Shown piece by piece: positions 9,320-18,068 of a stretch of DNA of 64,000 bases. Source of the stretch: Lachnospiraceae bacterium MD308 (lineage in GTDB: Bacteria; Bacillota; Clostridia; Lachnospirales; Lachnospiraceae); contig KE159797.1 in NCBI GenBank assembly GCA_000403475.2, positions 454,691-518,690 of the forward strand, in the 5' to 3' direction. A program made the position numbers and the translations under genes. Position 1 is the first letter of the stretch. Every line of letters starts with the position of its first letter. The notes under the pieces were generated by a model that saw only the letters and a list, made by a program, of their open reading frames with translations, ran no database searches and was not told the origin of the DNA.

Positions 9320-10033
9320 TCAGAAACAAAACCATAGCAATATGCCTTTTTCCTGTAAAGAAACGAACATTCGAGAAACTGTTCTTTTTGACACGCCAAT
9401 CTGTTCTGCATAATATGCCTGCGTTGCAGATGGATTTTTCTCTATAACCTGCAACAATTTTTCTATCTGTGTCTGTCCCTTTTGTCGTGCCACTTCAACG
9501 CCATTAGTGCCATTTTCTATGTCATTAACATCATCTTTAGTGCTATTGGCGCTAATTTTGGCGTTGTTTGTATCAACTTGTCCCCGATAGATATTAATAC
9601 GCAAATCAACTTCACCGCCAATGAACTCCGGCTCCCGCAGTCCGGCTGCTTTTACTTTATCAATAATCCTCGGAACGCCGCTTCCCCAATGTTCAATCAG
9701 ATTCATGTATGAAAAAGCATGAGCAACAGCTTCATTCCTGATTTTGGAATAGCCTTCTTTCATACGCTCCAGCGTTTGTCCCATTGGCAGCTTTCCTGGA
9801 GAAGTGATTTCCAACCGATTATCATACACCGCAACTTGTATCGTACCATGATCCAGATAGCTGCGATGTATCATGGCATTGATTATCAACTCACGAATGG
9901 CATCCGGCGGAATCTCATAAATATCCTGGCGATAAATACCCACAATCGTAGCACCCAGGTGAATATTTCGCAAAACAAACACCATAGAAAATAATTTTCG
10001 ATAAAATACTTTATCTGCTTTCATTTCACTCAC
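9320..10033 (-). pseudogene. Truncated COG2865-type ATPase-like protein (RecG-related HATPase_c_4 plus HTH)
   Basis: 237 residues showing the C-terminal part of proteins annotated as ATP-binding or RecG-like: a GHKL-like ATPase segment (AIRELIINAMIHRSYLDHG, then DNRLEITSPGKLP), an EHWGSGVPRII motif, and a C-terminal winged helix (SATQAYYAEQIGVSKRTVSRM). The N-terminal AlbA_2/Schlafen-like domain of full-length members (normally over 400 residues) is missing, and the last residues LLWFCF do not look like a natural end. It sits between clpB and an unrelated plus-strand gene. Probably a decayed fragment; expression as a short protein cannot be excluded. Confidence 0.65.
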
Positions 10034-10093
10034 CTCTTGGGTATAATAATTTCAACATTAAAAGATGCCGCAATGCAAAAGAAAGGACGAATC

Positions 10094-11155
10094 ATGATGA
10101 AACGCATATTAAAAATCGCCGGAATCACTTTATTTATCATACTTTTGCCCATAGCTTCCCTGCTCGTTTTCCTCACTGTCACAGAATATCGTCCGGGGAA
10201 TAAAGAAGCAGCCGATACAAAAATCCATATGGAAAATGCCCTCGCTGCAGGCCAGTCAGTCCGCATATTAAGCTGGAATACAGGTTACGCCGGGTTAGAT
10301 GCACGCGCGGACTTTTTTATGGACGGCGGGACGATGGTGAACCCGGAAAACCAGGAGACTGTAGAGCAAAATCTATCCGCCATCTCCGGCTTTCTAAAGC
10401 AGGGCGGCTATGACATCTGCTTTCTGCAGGAGGTCGACCGCAATTCCAGCCGCACAGGAGGCAAGGATGAATTAAGCTTTTATGGCGGGCAGACCGGACT
10501 CGGATATTCCTACGCCGCCAATTACCGCTGCCGCTTTGTCCCCTATCCCCTTCCTCCCATCGGAAAGATAGACTCCGGCATCGCAACTATGTCAAACCTT
10601 AAGATGGCCAAAAAACCGGAACGAATCAGCCTGCCCTGTCCATTTTCATGGCCGGTGCGGCTGGCAAACCTAAAGCGCTGCCTCTTAACCACCCGCTATC
10701 CCATCGAGGGAACAGACAAAGAGCTCGTAGCTGTGAATCTCCATCTGGAAGCTTACGATGACGGCGAGGGAAAGAAAGCACAGACCGATGCTCTCATGAA
10801 TTTACTGCAGGAAGAATATAAAAAGGGCAATTATGTTATCGCCGGAGGCGATTTTAACCAGACCTTCCCTGGAAGCCTGGAAGTCTTCCCGATAAAAAAC
10901 CCGGAGCTTTGGACTCCGGGTATCGTGAATGAGGATATACTGCCGGAAGGCTGGCACCTTGCATATGACACCGCCTCCCCTTCCTGCCGCCTGTTAAACC
11001 AGCCTTATAACCCCAAGTCTGCCGATACACAATATTATGTAATCGACGGGTTCATCGTCTCGCCGAATATAAAGCCTGATATCGTAAAGACCATAGACCT
11101 GGGATTTTCAAGCTCCGACCATAACCCTGTTGAACTACAGATTACGCTGGAATAA
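10094..11155 (+). CDS. Membrane-anchored endonuclease/exonuclease/phosphatase-fold protein
   Basis: About 353 residues from the start preceded by GAAAGGACG. One N-terminal hydrophobic segment (about residues 5-25) suggests anchoring with the catalytic domain outside. Fold motifs in order: ILSWNTGY, CFLQEVDRN (metal-binding Glu), IDSGIATMS, VNLHLEAY, AGGDFNQTF (catalytic Asp/Asn) and SSDHNPV (catalytic His). These are the active-site residues of the DNase I/sphingomyelinase/inositol phosphatase superfamily. Substrate not predictable; a secreted phosphodiesterase or phosphatase is most likely. An in-frame upstream ATG at 10037 has no good ribosome site. Confidence 0.82.
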   Translation: MMKRILKIAGITLFIILLPIASLLVFLTVTEYRPGNKEAADTKIHMENALAAGQSVRILSWNTGYAGLDARADFFMDGGTMVNPENQETVEQNLSAISGFLKQGGYDICFLQEVDRNSSRTGGKDELSFYGGQTGLGYSYAANYRCRFVPYPLPPIGKIDSGIATMSNLKMAKKPERISLPCPFSWPVRLANLKRCLLTTRYPIEGTDKELVAVNLHLEAYDDGEGKKAQTDALMNLLQEEYKKGNYVIAGGDFNQTFPGSLEVFPIKNPELWTPGIVNEDILPEGWHLAYDTASPSCRLLNQPYNPKSADTQYYVIDGFIVSPNIKPDIVKTIDLGFSSSDHNPVELQITLE

Positions 11156-11177
11156 ATAATACCTGTGCCAACAATCC

Positions 11178-12044
11178 TTACCGGTATTCCTTATTCATGG
11201 TAAAGCCTTTGCCGCTCACTTCGCTGACCCGGTTGACTACGATAAAGCTCTCCGGGTCAATCTCATGAATCAGCCGTTCCACCCGTGGAAGCTCCCGGTT
11301 GGAAATCACGCTCAGAACTACCGTTGTGTCTTCCTTAAGATACCCGCCCTTCGCGGAAAGCAGCGTCACGCCCCGGTCCATCCGCTTGAGAATGGCATCG
11401 CAGATTTCTGCTGCATAGTCACTCACCACACGGACTTCTGTCTTTGTCGTTCCCATCAGCAGCATCTTGTCAAGAGTAACTGTATAGATAATGACAAGCA
11501 CGATGCCGTAGAAGACCTTTTCTAACGGCTGGAAAAGCGCCTGCACCAGCAGGATGATAAAATCAAAAAGATAAAGTCCCACCGACACCGGAAGCTTGAA
11601 GAAATGATTCAGCACCAACGGCGGGATGTCCATTCCTCCTGTCGATGCACCCGCACGTATAACAATTCCAAGAGCCAGCCCGATTCCAAGTCCTGAAAAA
11701 ATTGTACAGATGAAGATATCCTGCGTCAGCACCACATCTCCAAGCATCATATCAAGAAAATTTAACGCAATCGGATAAGTAAACGTGCTGACAATTGTCG
11801 TCAGTGCAAACTGCTTTCCTAACACCGCAAATCCTGCCGCCAGCATCACCACATTGAAGACAAGGACAAATGTAGCTACCGGAATCCCTGCCGCATAATT
11901 GACCGCAAGTCCGATTCCTGTCGTTCCGCCTGTCACAAGCCCCGCGGGAATCAAGAACAGCTTCACCGCCAGTGCATACAGCACATTCCCCAATATAACG
12001 ATAAACACGGAACACACCGCTTTGAATACATTTTGTTTACCCAT
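11178..12044 (-). CDS. YitT family membrane protein (second paralogue)
   Basis: 288 residues with the YitT membrane domain (five or six hydrophobic stretches) and a C-terminal DUF2179 domain, same architecture as the gene at 2934-3800 but clearly diverged. The reading frame opens at 12062, but GGAGG lies inside that extension and eight bases before the ATG at 12044, so the shorter start is preferred. It is immediately downstream of the radical SAM gene. Function unknown. Confidence 0.85.
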   Translation of the reverse strand: MGKQNVFKAVCSVFIVILGNVLYALAVKLFLIPAGLVTGGTTGIGLAVNYAAGIPVATFVLVFNVVMLAAGFAVLGKQFALTTIVSTFTYPIALNFLDMMLGDVVLTQDIFICTIFSGLGIGLALGIVIRAGASTGGMDIPPLVLNHFFKLPVSVGLYLFDFIILLVQALFQPLEKVFYGIVLVIIYTVTLDKMLLMGTTKTEVRVVSDYAAEICDAILKRMDRGVTLLSAKGGYLKEDTTVVLSVISNRELPRVERLIHEIDPESFIVVNRVSEVSGKGFTMNKEYR

Positions 12045-12058
12045 TTTTAAAACCTCCG

Positions 12059-12979
12059 TCAACTATTCCACACATTTTCCAGGCTGCCGCACCGTTGAAG
12101 ATTCGGACATTCCCCCTGGACATAAGAGTAAAGCTTCTCCCCGCCCTCATATTCACAGATTACCTGATCAAGCTTTTTCACCATCTTCTCCCGGTCTCTT
12201 GAAAGCTTTCCCCGCACCCTAACTTCTATATAATCGTGGAAACCGTCATACAAAAATTCCGTCTCTATAAGCTTTAGGAGCGTACGCTCCTCCAAAAGAT
12301 TCTCAAGCTCATCTGCCGGGATATAAGTGCCGTCCTCAATCTGCCGGTAAAGGGGCACCTCTTTATGAAGGAACATAGAGAAATTCACCACATGGGCCGG
12401 CCCCGTCCGGTTTAAGAATTCTGCCAGCGCCCTGGCGTTTTCCTGACCGCGCCCTCTTCCCGCCACACCTGTCATGATGTGGGCGTCGTAGATAAGCCCG
12501 GCTCTTTTAAGCCTTTCAATGGCCTTATATGCCTGAGAAGTGTCATGATCTTTCTCCATAAACGCCAGCACATCATCAAGCCCGCTCTCAATACCGAGAT
12601 ACAGATGCCGCACCCCGTTTTCGTACAAAAGTCTAAGCTCCTGATCCGATTTTTGCTGAATGCTCGTTACTGTGGCATCCATATTGATGCACATGCACTC
12701 CGGAAAATATACATGTATCCGCTCAAGTATTCGCAAAAGCCGCTCCATCTTAAGGCCAAAGGCATTGCCGTCCCCGAGAAATATCTTTTTCGGGCATCCG
12801 CCCGCCTCCTTCACCCGCTTAAGCTCCCCTTCAATCTGCTCGATGGGAAGTTCCCGGTAATCAAGATGCCGGAACAAGTTGCAGAATTTGCACCGGTTAT
12901 AAGAACACCCCACCATAACCGGCAGCATAAACGATGCGCGCTCCATGGGCGCCCTGCAGATCTGTCCTTCGTAATCCAT
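12059..12979 (-). CDS. Radical SAM protein of unknown substrate
   Basis: 306 residues. The cluster-binding cysteines appear as C25-x4-C30-x2-C33 (GCSYNRCKFC), a spacing seen in some COG1032-like radical SAM proteins rather than the classical C-x3-C-x2-C. A glycine-rich SAM-binding segment (IFLGDGNAFGL) and an LYLGIESGLDDVL segment follow, typical of the partial TIM barrel. No second cluster or cobalamin domain is evident. It is co-transcribed with the downstream YitT gene (14-base gap); no substrate can be inferred. Confidence 0.85.
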   Translation of the reverse strand: MDYEGQICRAPMERASFMLPVMVGCSYNRCKFCNLFRHLDYRELPIEQIEGELKRVKEAGGCPKKIFLGDGNAFGLKMERLLRILERIHVYFPECMCINMDATVTSIQQKSDQELRLLYENGVRHLYLGIESGLDDVLAFMEKDHDTSQAYKAIERLKRAGLIYDAHIMTGVAGRGRGQENARALAEFLNRTGPAHVVNFSMFLHKEVPLYRQIEDGTYIPADELENLLEERTLLKLIETEFLYDGFHDYIEVRVRGKLSRDREKMVKKLDQVICEYEGGEKLYSYVQGECPNLQRCGSLENVWNS

Positions 12980-13020
12980 ATATCTTCCTCCTTAACCCTG
13001 CATCATATTCTCACGGAAGG

Positions 13021-13058
13021 CACAGCAAGCGTACATTCCTGACCCCTAAGCAGCAACC
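13021..13058. repeat. Dispersed repeat, copy A
   Basis: A 38-base stretch that aligns without gaps to 13777-13814 at roughly three quarters identity (shared blocks CAGCAAG, CATTCCT, CCCCT, CAGCA). The two copies flank the acetyltransferase gene in the same orientation. No coding potential seen. Confidence 0.55.
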
Positions 13059-13070
13059 TCAAAACATCCG

Positions 13071-13682
13071 TTAGAAATCACATGAATTGATTTCCCTGTC
13101 TTTAAAATAATATTTCCGGTCATGCTCGCCAACTTCGCGGAGAATCCGGCAGGGATTCCCTACGGCGACTACACCGGACGGTATATCTTTTGTCACTACA
13201 CTTCCTGCTCCCACGACCACATCATCCCCGATGGTAATCCCCGGCAAAATAATTACTCCGGCTCCAAGCCAGCAGTTCTTCCCGATGCGAACCGGCATGT
13301 TGTACTGCAGCCCTCTCTGACGAAGCTCGGGCAAAATAGGATGGCCCGCGGTGGCAATCGTCACATTAGGGCCAAACATCGTATAATCTCCCACGTAGAT
13401 GTGCGTATCGTCCACGAGAGTCAGATTATAATTCGCGTAGATATTCCGACCGAAATGCACATGATGTCCGCCCATATTCGAATAAAGGGGCGGTTCGATA
13501 TAGCAGTTTTCCCCAATCTCTGCAAACATTTCCTTCAAAAGCGCTGTACGCCTGTCTCCTTCACTGGGTCTGGTCATATTATAATCATATAAAAGCTCCT
13601 GATATTCCATCTGCTGCTCTAAAACATCTGCATCGCCGGGGTCATAGATGCTGCCATTATGTAATTTTTCAAATATATCCAT
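13071..13682 (-). CDS. Maltose/galactoside O-acetyltransferase family protein
   Basis: 203 residues with left-handed beta-helix hexapeptide repeats. It shows the Mac N-terminal domain (residues about 1-55, MDIFEKLHNGSIYDPGD), the NYNLTLVDD segment, the catalytic-region TAGHPILPELR with the conserved His, and the C-terminal VVGAGSVVTKDIPSGVVAVGNP. It transfers acetyl from acetyl-CoA to a sugar. The start at 13682 is chosen because GGAGG is nine bases upstream; an ATG three codons earlier is too close to it. Confidence 0.88.
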   Translation of the reverse strand: MDIFEKLHNGSIYDPGDADVLEQQMEYQELLYDYNMTRPSEGDRRTALLKEMFAEIGENCYIEPPLYSNMGGHHVHFGRNIYANYNLTLVDDTHIYVGDYTMFGPNVTIATAGHPILPELRQRGLQYNMPVRIGKNCWLGAGVIILPGITIGDDVVVGAGSVVTKDIPSGVVAVGNPCRILREVGEHDRKYYFKDREINSCDF

Positions 13683-13776
13683 AGAGTACATCCTCCTTAT
13701 GTATCACAAATCTTTTCAATTATATCTTATTTTCCGGCAGATGTATACAATAAGATTCCAAGTCTGCCAAAGCCGG

Positions 13777-13814
13777 TGCAGCAAGTATGCATTCCTGGCC
13801 CCTGAACAGCAGCC
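13777..13814. repeat. Dispersed repeat, copy B
   Basis: Partner of copy A (13021-13058), same orientation, on the other side of the acetyltransferase gene. The rest of 13692-13918 contains no recognisable gene. Confidence 0.55.
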
Positions 13815-13918
13815 GGCAAACAAATCATTTTTCATAAAATAAACACAGTTTACCCAATAAATGGTCACAGTTTAAAAATAGAATATTTATGTAAACAGAC
13901 GGTCAAAAGGAGGCATCT

Positions 13919-15928
13919 ATGAAAAACAGAGAATTTTTAAAAACAATCTTTAAAAAGAAGAAAAACCGCATAATCGCCGTCACCATATGCTTTGCACTTG
14001 GCTCCGCGGTATTTGCAGTTTCCTTGCGCATCAACAGCGTCCGGGCGCAGGAGGCGTCTGCATCCGTCATACAAAGCGCCGCTGTGACAAAGGGGAGTAT
14101 CAGCAATACAATTGATGCGAGCGGCAATCTGGAAACATCCGAAACTATAGACATTACCATTCCCACAGGCGTCAAAGTAGAAAAGCTCAAAGTGGAAACC
14201 GGCGAGGAAGTAACCAAAGGACAGACCCTTGTAACTCTTAACAAAACCTCCGTCACCCGTCTGCTCATCAATGTCAAAGACAATCTGGACGCTATTGATG
14301 ACGAGCTTGACCAAAGTCTTTCTTCCCTGGAAGAAGAAGAGCTTGAGGGTGAGAAGGCGGAGCTTGAAGAAATGGAAAAAAAGCTCCTGTCCCTTTATAA
14401 AAAACCATCGGTTAAAGCTCCCTCAGACGGAATCATCGGAACAATCAATATTTCCGAAAACGCAGACACAGGAGATACTACAGACACCGTCTCGTCGGAT
14501 AACACCGCGCAGACCGCTTCCATCTCCCAGATGTCTGCGAAAGACACGCCGGAAGATACACCGAAGCTGCTTTTCCTGACAGCAGATACAAGCACACAGA
14601 CTGACCAATCAGAATTATCCGGAAACACTGAGCAATCAGATGACACCGATTCTTCCGAACAGGGAGGCGGCTCTGACGAGAGCAGTGCGCCCAAAACTGT
14701 CACTGACTTTTCCTCTTTATCCATAAAAACACCGGTGACGGGCGAAACACCACAAAAAAGCATTCAGGAAACAGATATGTACAAAGGGACAATCTCCTGG
14801 GACTGCAGCAACAGCACATTCCAGAGCCAGACAGTCTACACGGCAACAATTGTCCTGACGGCAAAAAGCGGCTACACCTTCTCCGAGAAAAATCTCCCCA
14901 TTATAAAAGACGCCTCTTTTCATTGGAGCATCTATCATTCCGGCGAGGGAAACACACTAAAGATTGTTGCTAAATATGAAAAAACTTCGGCAGCGCAAAG
15001 CGACTCATCCGGCGCAGACAGCGGCACAGCCACTTCCGGCAGCGACGCGGAAAGCAGCGCAAATCCCGGCACCAAAGATTCCGATAACACCAAAAGCAAT
15101 ACAGCCGGCACAGACAATCCCACTGGAAATTCCGCTTCCAAAGACGCCGGCAAATCGGGTAACAGCTCCGGTTCCATCGCAGGCTCCGGCGGCGGGAAAT
15201 CCGGTTTTACAGCCGGCTCCGGAAGCGGCACAGGCTCCTCGGGGAGCGCTTCTTCGTCCGGTTCAACCTCAAAAACCGCTTCCGAGAACGCCAATACATA
15301 CGAAACCGTTGCACTCACCCTCGCCAGCCAGGATGAAGCTAAAATCACGGTAAACGTAGACGAGCTGGATATCCTGTCTGTAGAAAAAAATCAGGATGCT
15401 TCCATCACACTGGATGCCCTTGAAGACGAGACATTTGCCGGAACCGTCACAAAAGTCGGCAACACCGCCTCCGCCGGGAACGGCAGCACAAAATACGAAG
15501 TAGAGATTACCGTCCCCATGGATGACCGTATGCGCATTGGAATGAGCGCCTCCGCAGCCATACAGGTGAGCAAAGCAGAGAACACGTTGATACTGCCCAT
15601 GGCCGCCTTACAGCAAAGGGGCGAGGAAACATTCGTATACACATCGAAGGATAAAGACGGCACGCTTTCTGGAGAAGTCACTGTAGAAACCGGGCTGTCG
15701 GACGGGCAGAACGTAGAAATTTCCGGAGATATTTCAGAAGGCACAAAAGTTTATTACACCAGAACTTCCAGAGACGAAAACAGCCGTGACAAAGAAATGG
15801 GCTTTCCCGGCATCATGAACGGGAACGGTGCGCCGGGCACTCCGCCAAACAGCGAAAGAAGAAAAACAAATTCCGATAATAACCGCGGCGGCGGTACATT
15901 TCCCGGCGGCAAGCCTTCCGGGAATTAA
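13919..15928 (+). CDS. MacA-like periplasmic-adaptor-type export protein with a long low-complexity insertion
   Basis: 669 residues, much longer than the usual 350-450 of HlyD/MacA-like adaptors. N-terminal membrane anchor (about 17-38), first lipoyl half (PTGVKVEKLKVETGEEVTKG), a short coiled coil (about 120-155), and second lipoyl half (VKAPSDGIIGTIN). Then comes an insertion of roughly 270 residues: acidic/Ser/Thr-rich linker, a compact module around residues 275-355 resembling repeats of Gram-positive surface proteins (YTATIVLTAKSGYTF), and a Ser/Gly-rich linker. The beta-barrel and membrane-proximal domain resume at about 460. Ribosome site AAGGAGG. It starts a three-gene export operon. 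Confidence 0.85.
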   Translation: MKNREFLKTIFKKKKNRIIAVTICFALGSAVFAVSLRINSVRAQEASASVIQSAAVTKGSISNTIDASGNLETSETIDITIPTGVKVEKLKVETGEEVTKGQTLVTLNKTSVTRLLINVKDNLDAIDDELDQSLSSLEEEELEGEKAELEEMEKKLLSLYKKPSVKAPSDGIIGTINISENADTGDTTDTVSSDNTAQTASISQMSAKDTPEDTPKLLFLTADTSTQTDQSELSGNTEQSDDTDSSEQGGGSDESSAPKTVTDFSSLSIKTPVTGETPQKSIQETDMYKGTISWDCSNSTFQSQTVYTATIVLTAKSGYTFSEKNLPIIKDASFHWSIYHSGEGNTLKIVAKYEKTSAAQSDSSGADSGTATSGSDAESSANPGTKDSDNTKSNTAGTDNPTGNSASKDAGKSGNSSGSIAGSGGGKSGFTAGSGSGTGSSGSASSSGSTSKTASENANTYETVALTLASQDEAKITVNVDELDILSVEKNQDASITLDALEDETFAGTVTKVGNTASAGNGSTKYEVEITVPMDDRMRIGMSASAAIQVSKAENTLILPMAALQQRGEETFVYTSKDKDGTLSGEVTVETGLSDGQNVEISGDISEGTKVYYTRTSRDENSRDKEMGFPGIMNGNGAPGTPPNSERRKTNSDNNRGGGTFPGGKPSGN

Positions 15929-15941
15929 GGAGGGCTTATGT

Positions 15942-16613
15942 ATGATCATCTTTCAGGACATATCAAAAATATACTGCATCGGCAGCGAAAAAGTATGCGC
16001 GTTAAGCCATGCGAACCTTCATATTTACCCTGGGGAATTCGTCAGCATCATCGGCCCGTCCGGCAGCGGGAAATCAACGATGATGAATATCATGGGCTGT
16101 CTCGACACCGCCGATAAGGGCCAGTATCTTTTAGACGGCCTGTCGGTGAAAGATTGTACGGAGCAGGAACTTACCCGCATCCGCAGCCAAAAGATCGGCT
16201 TTATCTTCCAGAGTTTCAATCTCATCGGGAATATGACCGCCGAGGAAAATGTAGAGCTGCCGCTGATCTATCAAAAGCTGCCGGCAAAGGAACGAAAAGA
16301 ACGGGTGCACGATGCGCTTGAAAGGGTACGGCTATACGAGCGGCGTAGTCATAAGCCTGGCCAGCTCTCCGGCGGCCAGCAGCAGCGAATCGCCATTGCC
16401 AGAGCGATGGCCTCACAACCATCGCTCTACCTTGCCGACGAGCCTACCGGGAACTTAGACTCCGCCACCGGATATCAGATCATGGAGATATTTCATGCGC
16501 TACATAACCGCGGGAATACGATAGTGCTCATCACTCACGATGAAACTGTGGCGGCACAGGCAGACCGGAGCATCCGAATAAAGGACGGATACATGACGGA
16601 GGTGAGTATATGA
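15942..16613 (+). CDS. ABC transporter ATP-binding protein, MacB/LolD type
   Basis: 223-residue ATPase: Walker A GPSGSGKST, Q-loop FIFQSFNLIG, signature LSGGQQQR, Walker B LYLADEPTGNLD and H-loop THDE. The DEPTGNLDS form is typical of the MacB/LolD/FtsE group. The open frame extends upstream into the adaptor gene, but the ATG at 15942 has AAGGAGGG about ten bases before it. It overlaps the permease start by four bases (ATGA), indicating translational coupling. Confidence 0.93.
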   Translation: MIIFQDISKIYCIGSEKVCALSHANLHIYPGEFVSIIGPSGSGKSTMMNIMGCLDTADKGQYLLDGLSVKDCTEQELTRIRSQKIGFIFQSFNLIGNMTAEENVELPLIYQKLPAKERKERVHDALERVRLYERRSHKPGQLSGGQQQRIAIARAMASQPSLYLADEPTGNLDSATGYQIMEIFHALHNRGNTIVLITHDETVAAQADRSIRIKDGYMTEVSI

Positions 16614-17785
16614 TCACACAATCTGTAAAAATGGCTGTATCATCCATTTTCTCCAATAAGCTGCGCTCCCTTTTAACCATGCTCGGGATTATTATCGGTG
16701 TGATGTCATTGGTCGTGCTCGTCTCCCTCGTAAATGGAGCCACTGGATCTATCACAGACTCCATCAATGCGCTCGGAAACAATCTGCTTCATGTGACCAT
16801 ATCCGATGACCATAACCGTCCGGTAAAGTTATCGGAACTGGAAGTATTTACCAAAGACGGCCAGTTTGATCTCATCGCGCCTGCCGCCGCCAGCTCGGCT
16901 ACCGCATCCGGCGCTTATGCAGAAGAAAGCGCCCAGATTACCGGAACAACGGCAGCTTACCTGGATATCCAGGGGCTTGAATTGGAAAGCGGCCGTTTCC
17001 TGATGAAGCCGGATCTTGACAACCACAGCAATGTAGCAGTCATCAACGCCGACCTTGCTACAGAAGTCCTCGGACGGAGGGATGTGGTGGGAGAAAATGT
17101 CAAATTCAACGGCAAGAAATTCCTGGTTATCGGTGTATTAAAGGAAAAAAACAGTTCTGCAGGAATTTCATCCGGCAGCACCTTACAGGCATATATCCCC
17201 TACACCTCCTTGATCCGGCTGTCCGAAGATATATCTCTCAATGTCACCTCCTTTTGTATCTCGGCCGCCGGAGACGATATGGATACGGCGGAACAACAGC
17301 TTGAATCTATACTGTTGGAGCGGTTTGAACAGGACGAAGATGCTTTTTCTATCTTCAACCAGTCTTCCGTGGCAGAGACAATGAGCAGCGTAACCGGAAC
17401 ATTATCCCTGCTCCTGGGAGGCATTGCAGGGATTTCCCTGTTAGTAGGAGGCATCGGAATCATGAATATCATGCTGGTATCCGTCACCGAGCGTACGCGG
17501 GAAATCGGCATCCGAAAGGCTGTCGGCGCAGGACGCGGGGCAATTATGCTGCAGTTCCTTATCGAAGCCCTTATCATCAGCCTGTTCGGGTGCTTCCTTG
17601 GCATCGCCTTTTCATGGATAGCCATCGAGGCAGTCAATATCATCGGCAGCGCCGACTACACCCTATCGACCGGCATCGTTCTTCTGTCCATTGCATTTTC
17701 AACAGGAATCGGTGTTTTGTTTGGACTATACCCGGCAAATAGGGCTGCAAAAAAGAATCCTATAGAAGCGCTTAGATATAACTGA
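16610..17785 (+). CDS. ABC transporter permease, MacB/FtsX type
   Basis: 391 residues: one N-terminal membrane segment (about 18-42), a large extracytoplasmic MacB_PCD domain (about 43-260), and three C-terminal membrane segments with the FtsX signature ERTREIGIRKAVGA. The last residues NPIEALRYN are the usual end of the family. With the adaptor and ATPase it forms a Gram-positive MacAB-like exporter; substrates of such systems include antimicrobial peptides or lipids, not determinable here. Confidence 0.92.
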   Translation: MITQSVKMAVSSIFSNKLRSLLTMLGIIIGVMSLVVLVSLVNGATGSITDSINALGNNLLHVTISDDHNRPVKLSELEVFTKDGQFDLIAPAAASSATASGAYAEESAQITGTTAAYLDIQGLELESGRFLMKPDLDNHSNVAVINADLATEVLGRRDVVGENVKFNGKKFLVIGVLKEKNSSAGISSGSTLQAYIPYTSLIRLSEDISLNVTSFCISAAGDDMDTAEQQLESILLERFEQDEDAFSIFNQSSVAETMSSVTGTLSLLLGGIAGISLLVGGIGIMNIMLVSVTERTREIGIRKAVGAGRGAIMLQFLIEALIISLFGCFLGIAFSWIAIEAVNIIGSADYTLSTGIVLLSIAFSTGIGVLFGLYPANRAAKKNPIEALRYN

Positions 17786-17839
17786 CCATAATCAGCAAAA
17801 AAGCTGTCCCGAAAACATAAGTTTGTCTATTTTTACCTG

Positions 17840-17868
17840 TTGACAAATTTGTGATCTGTGCATACACT
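17840..17868 (+). promoter_or_regulatory. Strong promoter upstream of a structured leader
   Basis: TTGACA (17840-17845), 17 bases, TACACT (17863-17868). No open reading frame of note begins until 18069, so transcription would start with about 160-190 untranslated bases. Confidence 0.65.
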
Positions 17869-17874
17869 AATATC

Positions 17875-18040
17875 AAGAACAGTAATGTTTTTAATGTGCA
17901 AGCATTTTAAGTTGTAGACAATTGGAAGTCGGTAAAAATCCAAATCCGTTTTTGTATAGCTATAGGCTATACACGGCTGACAACCAGCAGTGAAACTTGT
18001 ATTTTAAAGCAGGAGACGTGTGTTCTCCTGCTTTTATGTT
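17875..18040 (+). ncRNA. Candidate structured leader or small RNA ending in a terminator
   Basis: From the promoter start point to the terminator there is no ORF but clear structure: a perfect hairpin GTATAGC-TATAG-GCTATAC at 17954-17972, weak complementarity between the 5' part (around 17907-17935) and 17975-17997, and an 11-bp terminator hairpin at 18006-18034 followed by a T-rich tail. It does not match a riboswitch class I know. The layout (promoter, short RNA, terminator, toxin-like gene) resembles type III toxin-antitoxin loci, but no tandem RNA repeat is visible. Could also be an attenuator. Confidence 0.45.
18006..18040 (+). terminator. Terminator/attenuator hairpin before the PBECR4-like gene
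   Basis: AAGCAGGAGA (18007-18016) pairs perfectly with TCTCCTGCTT (18024-18033), extended by one A-T pair, loop of seven, then TTATGTTTTT. It is only 29 bases before the next start codon, so it must regulate or limit expression of that gene. Confidence 0.75.
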
Positions 18041-18068
18041 TTTAATATGAGATATACAGGAGACAAAA

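Noticed and set aside
17786..17839. Possible terminator right after the MacB-like permease (AATCAGC and GCTGTC)
   Set aside because: The stem is only about five pairs with no T tract; not reported as a terminator.
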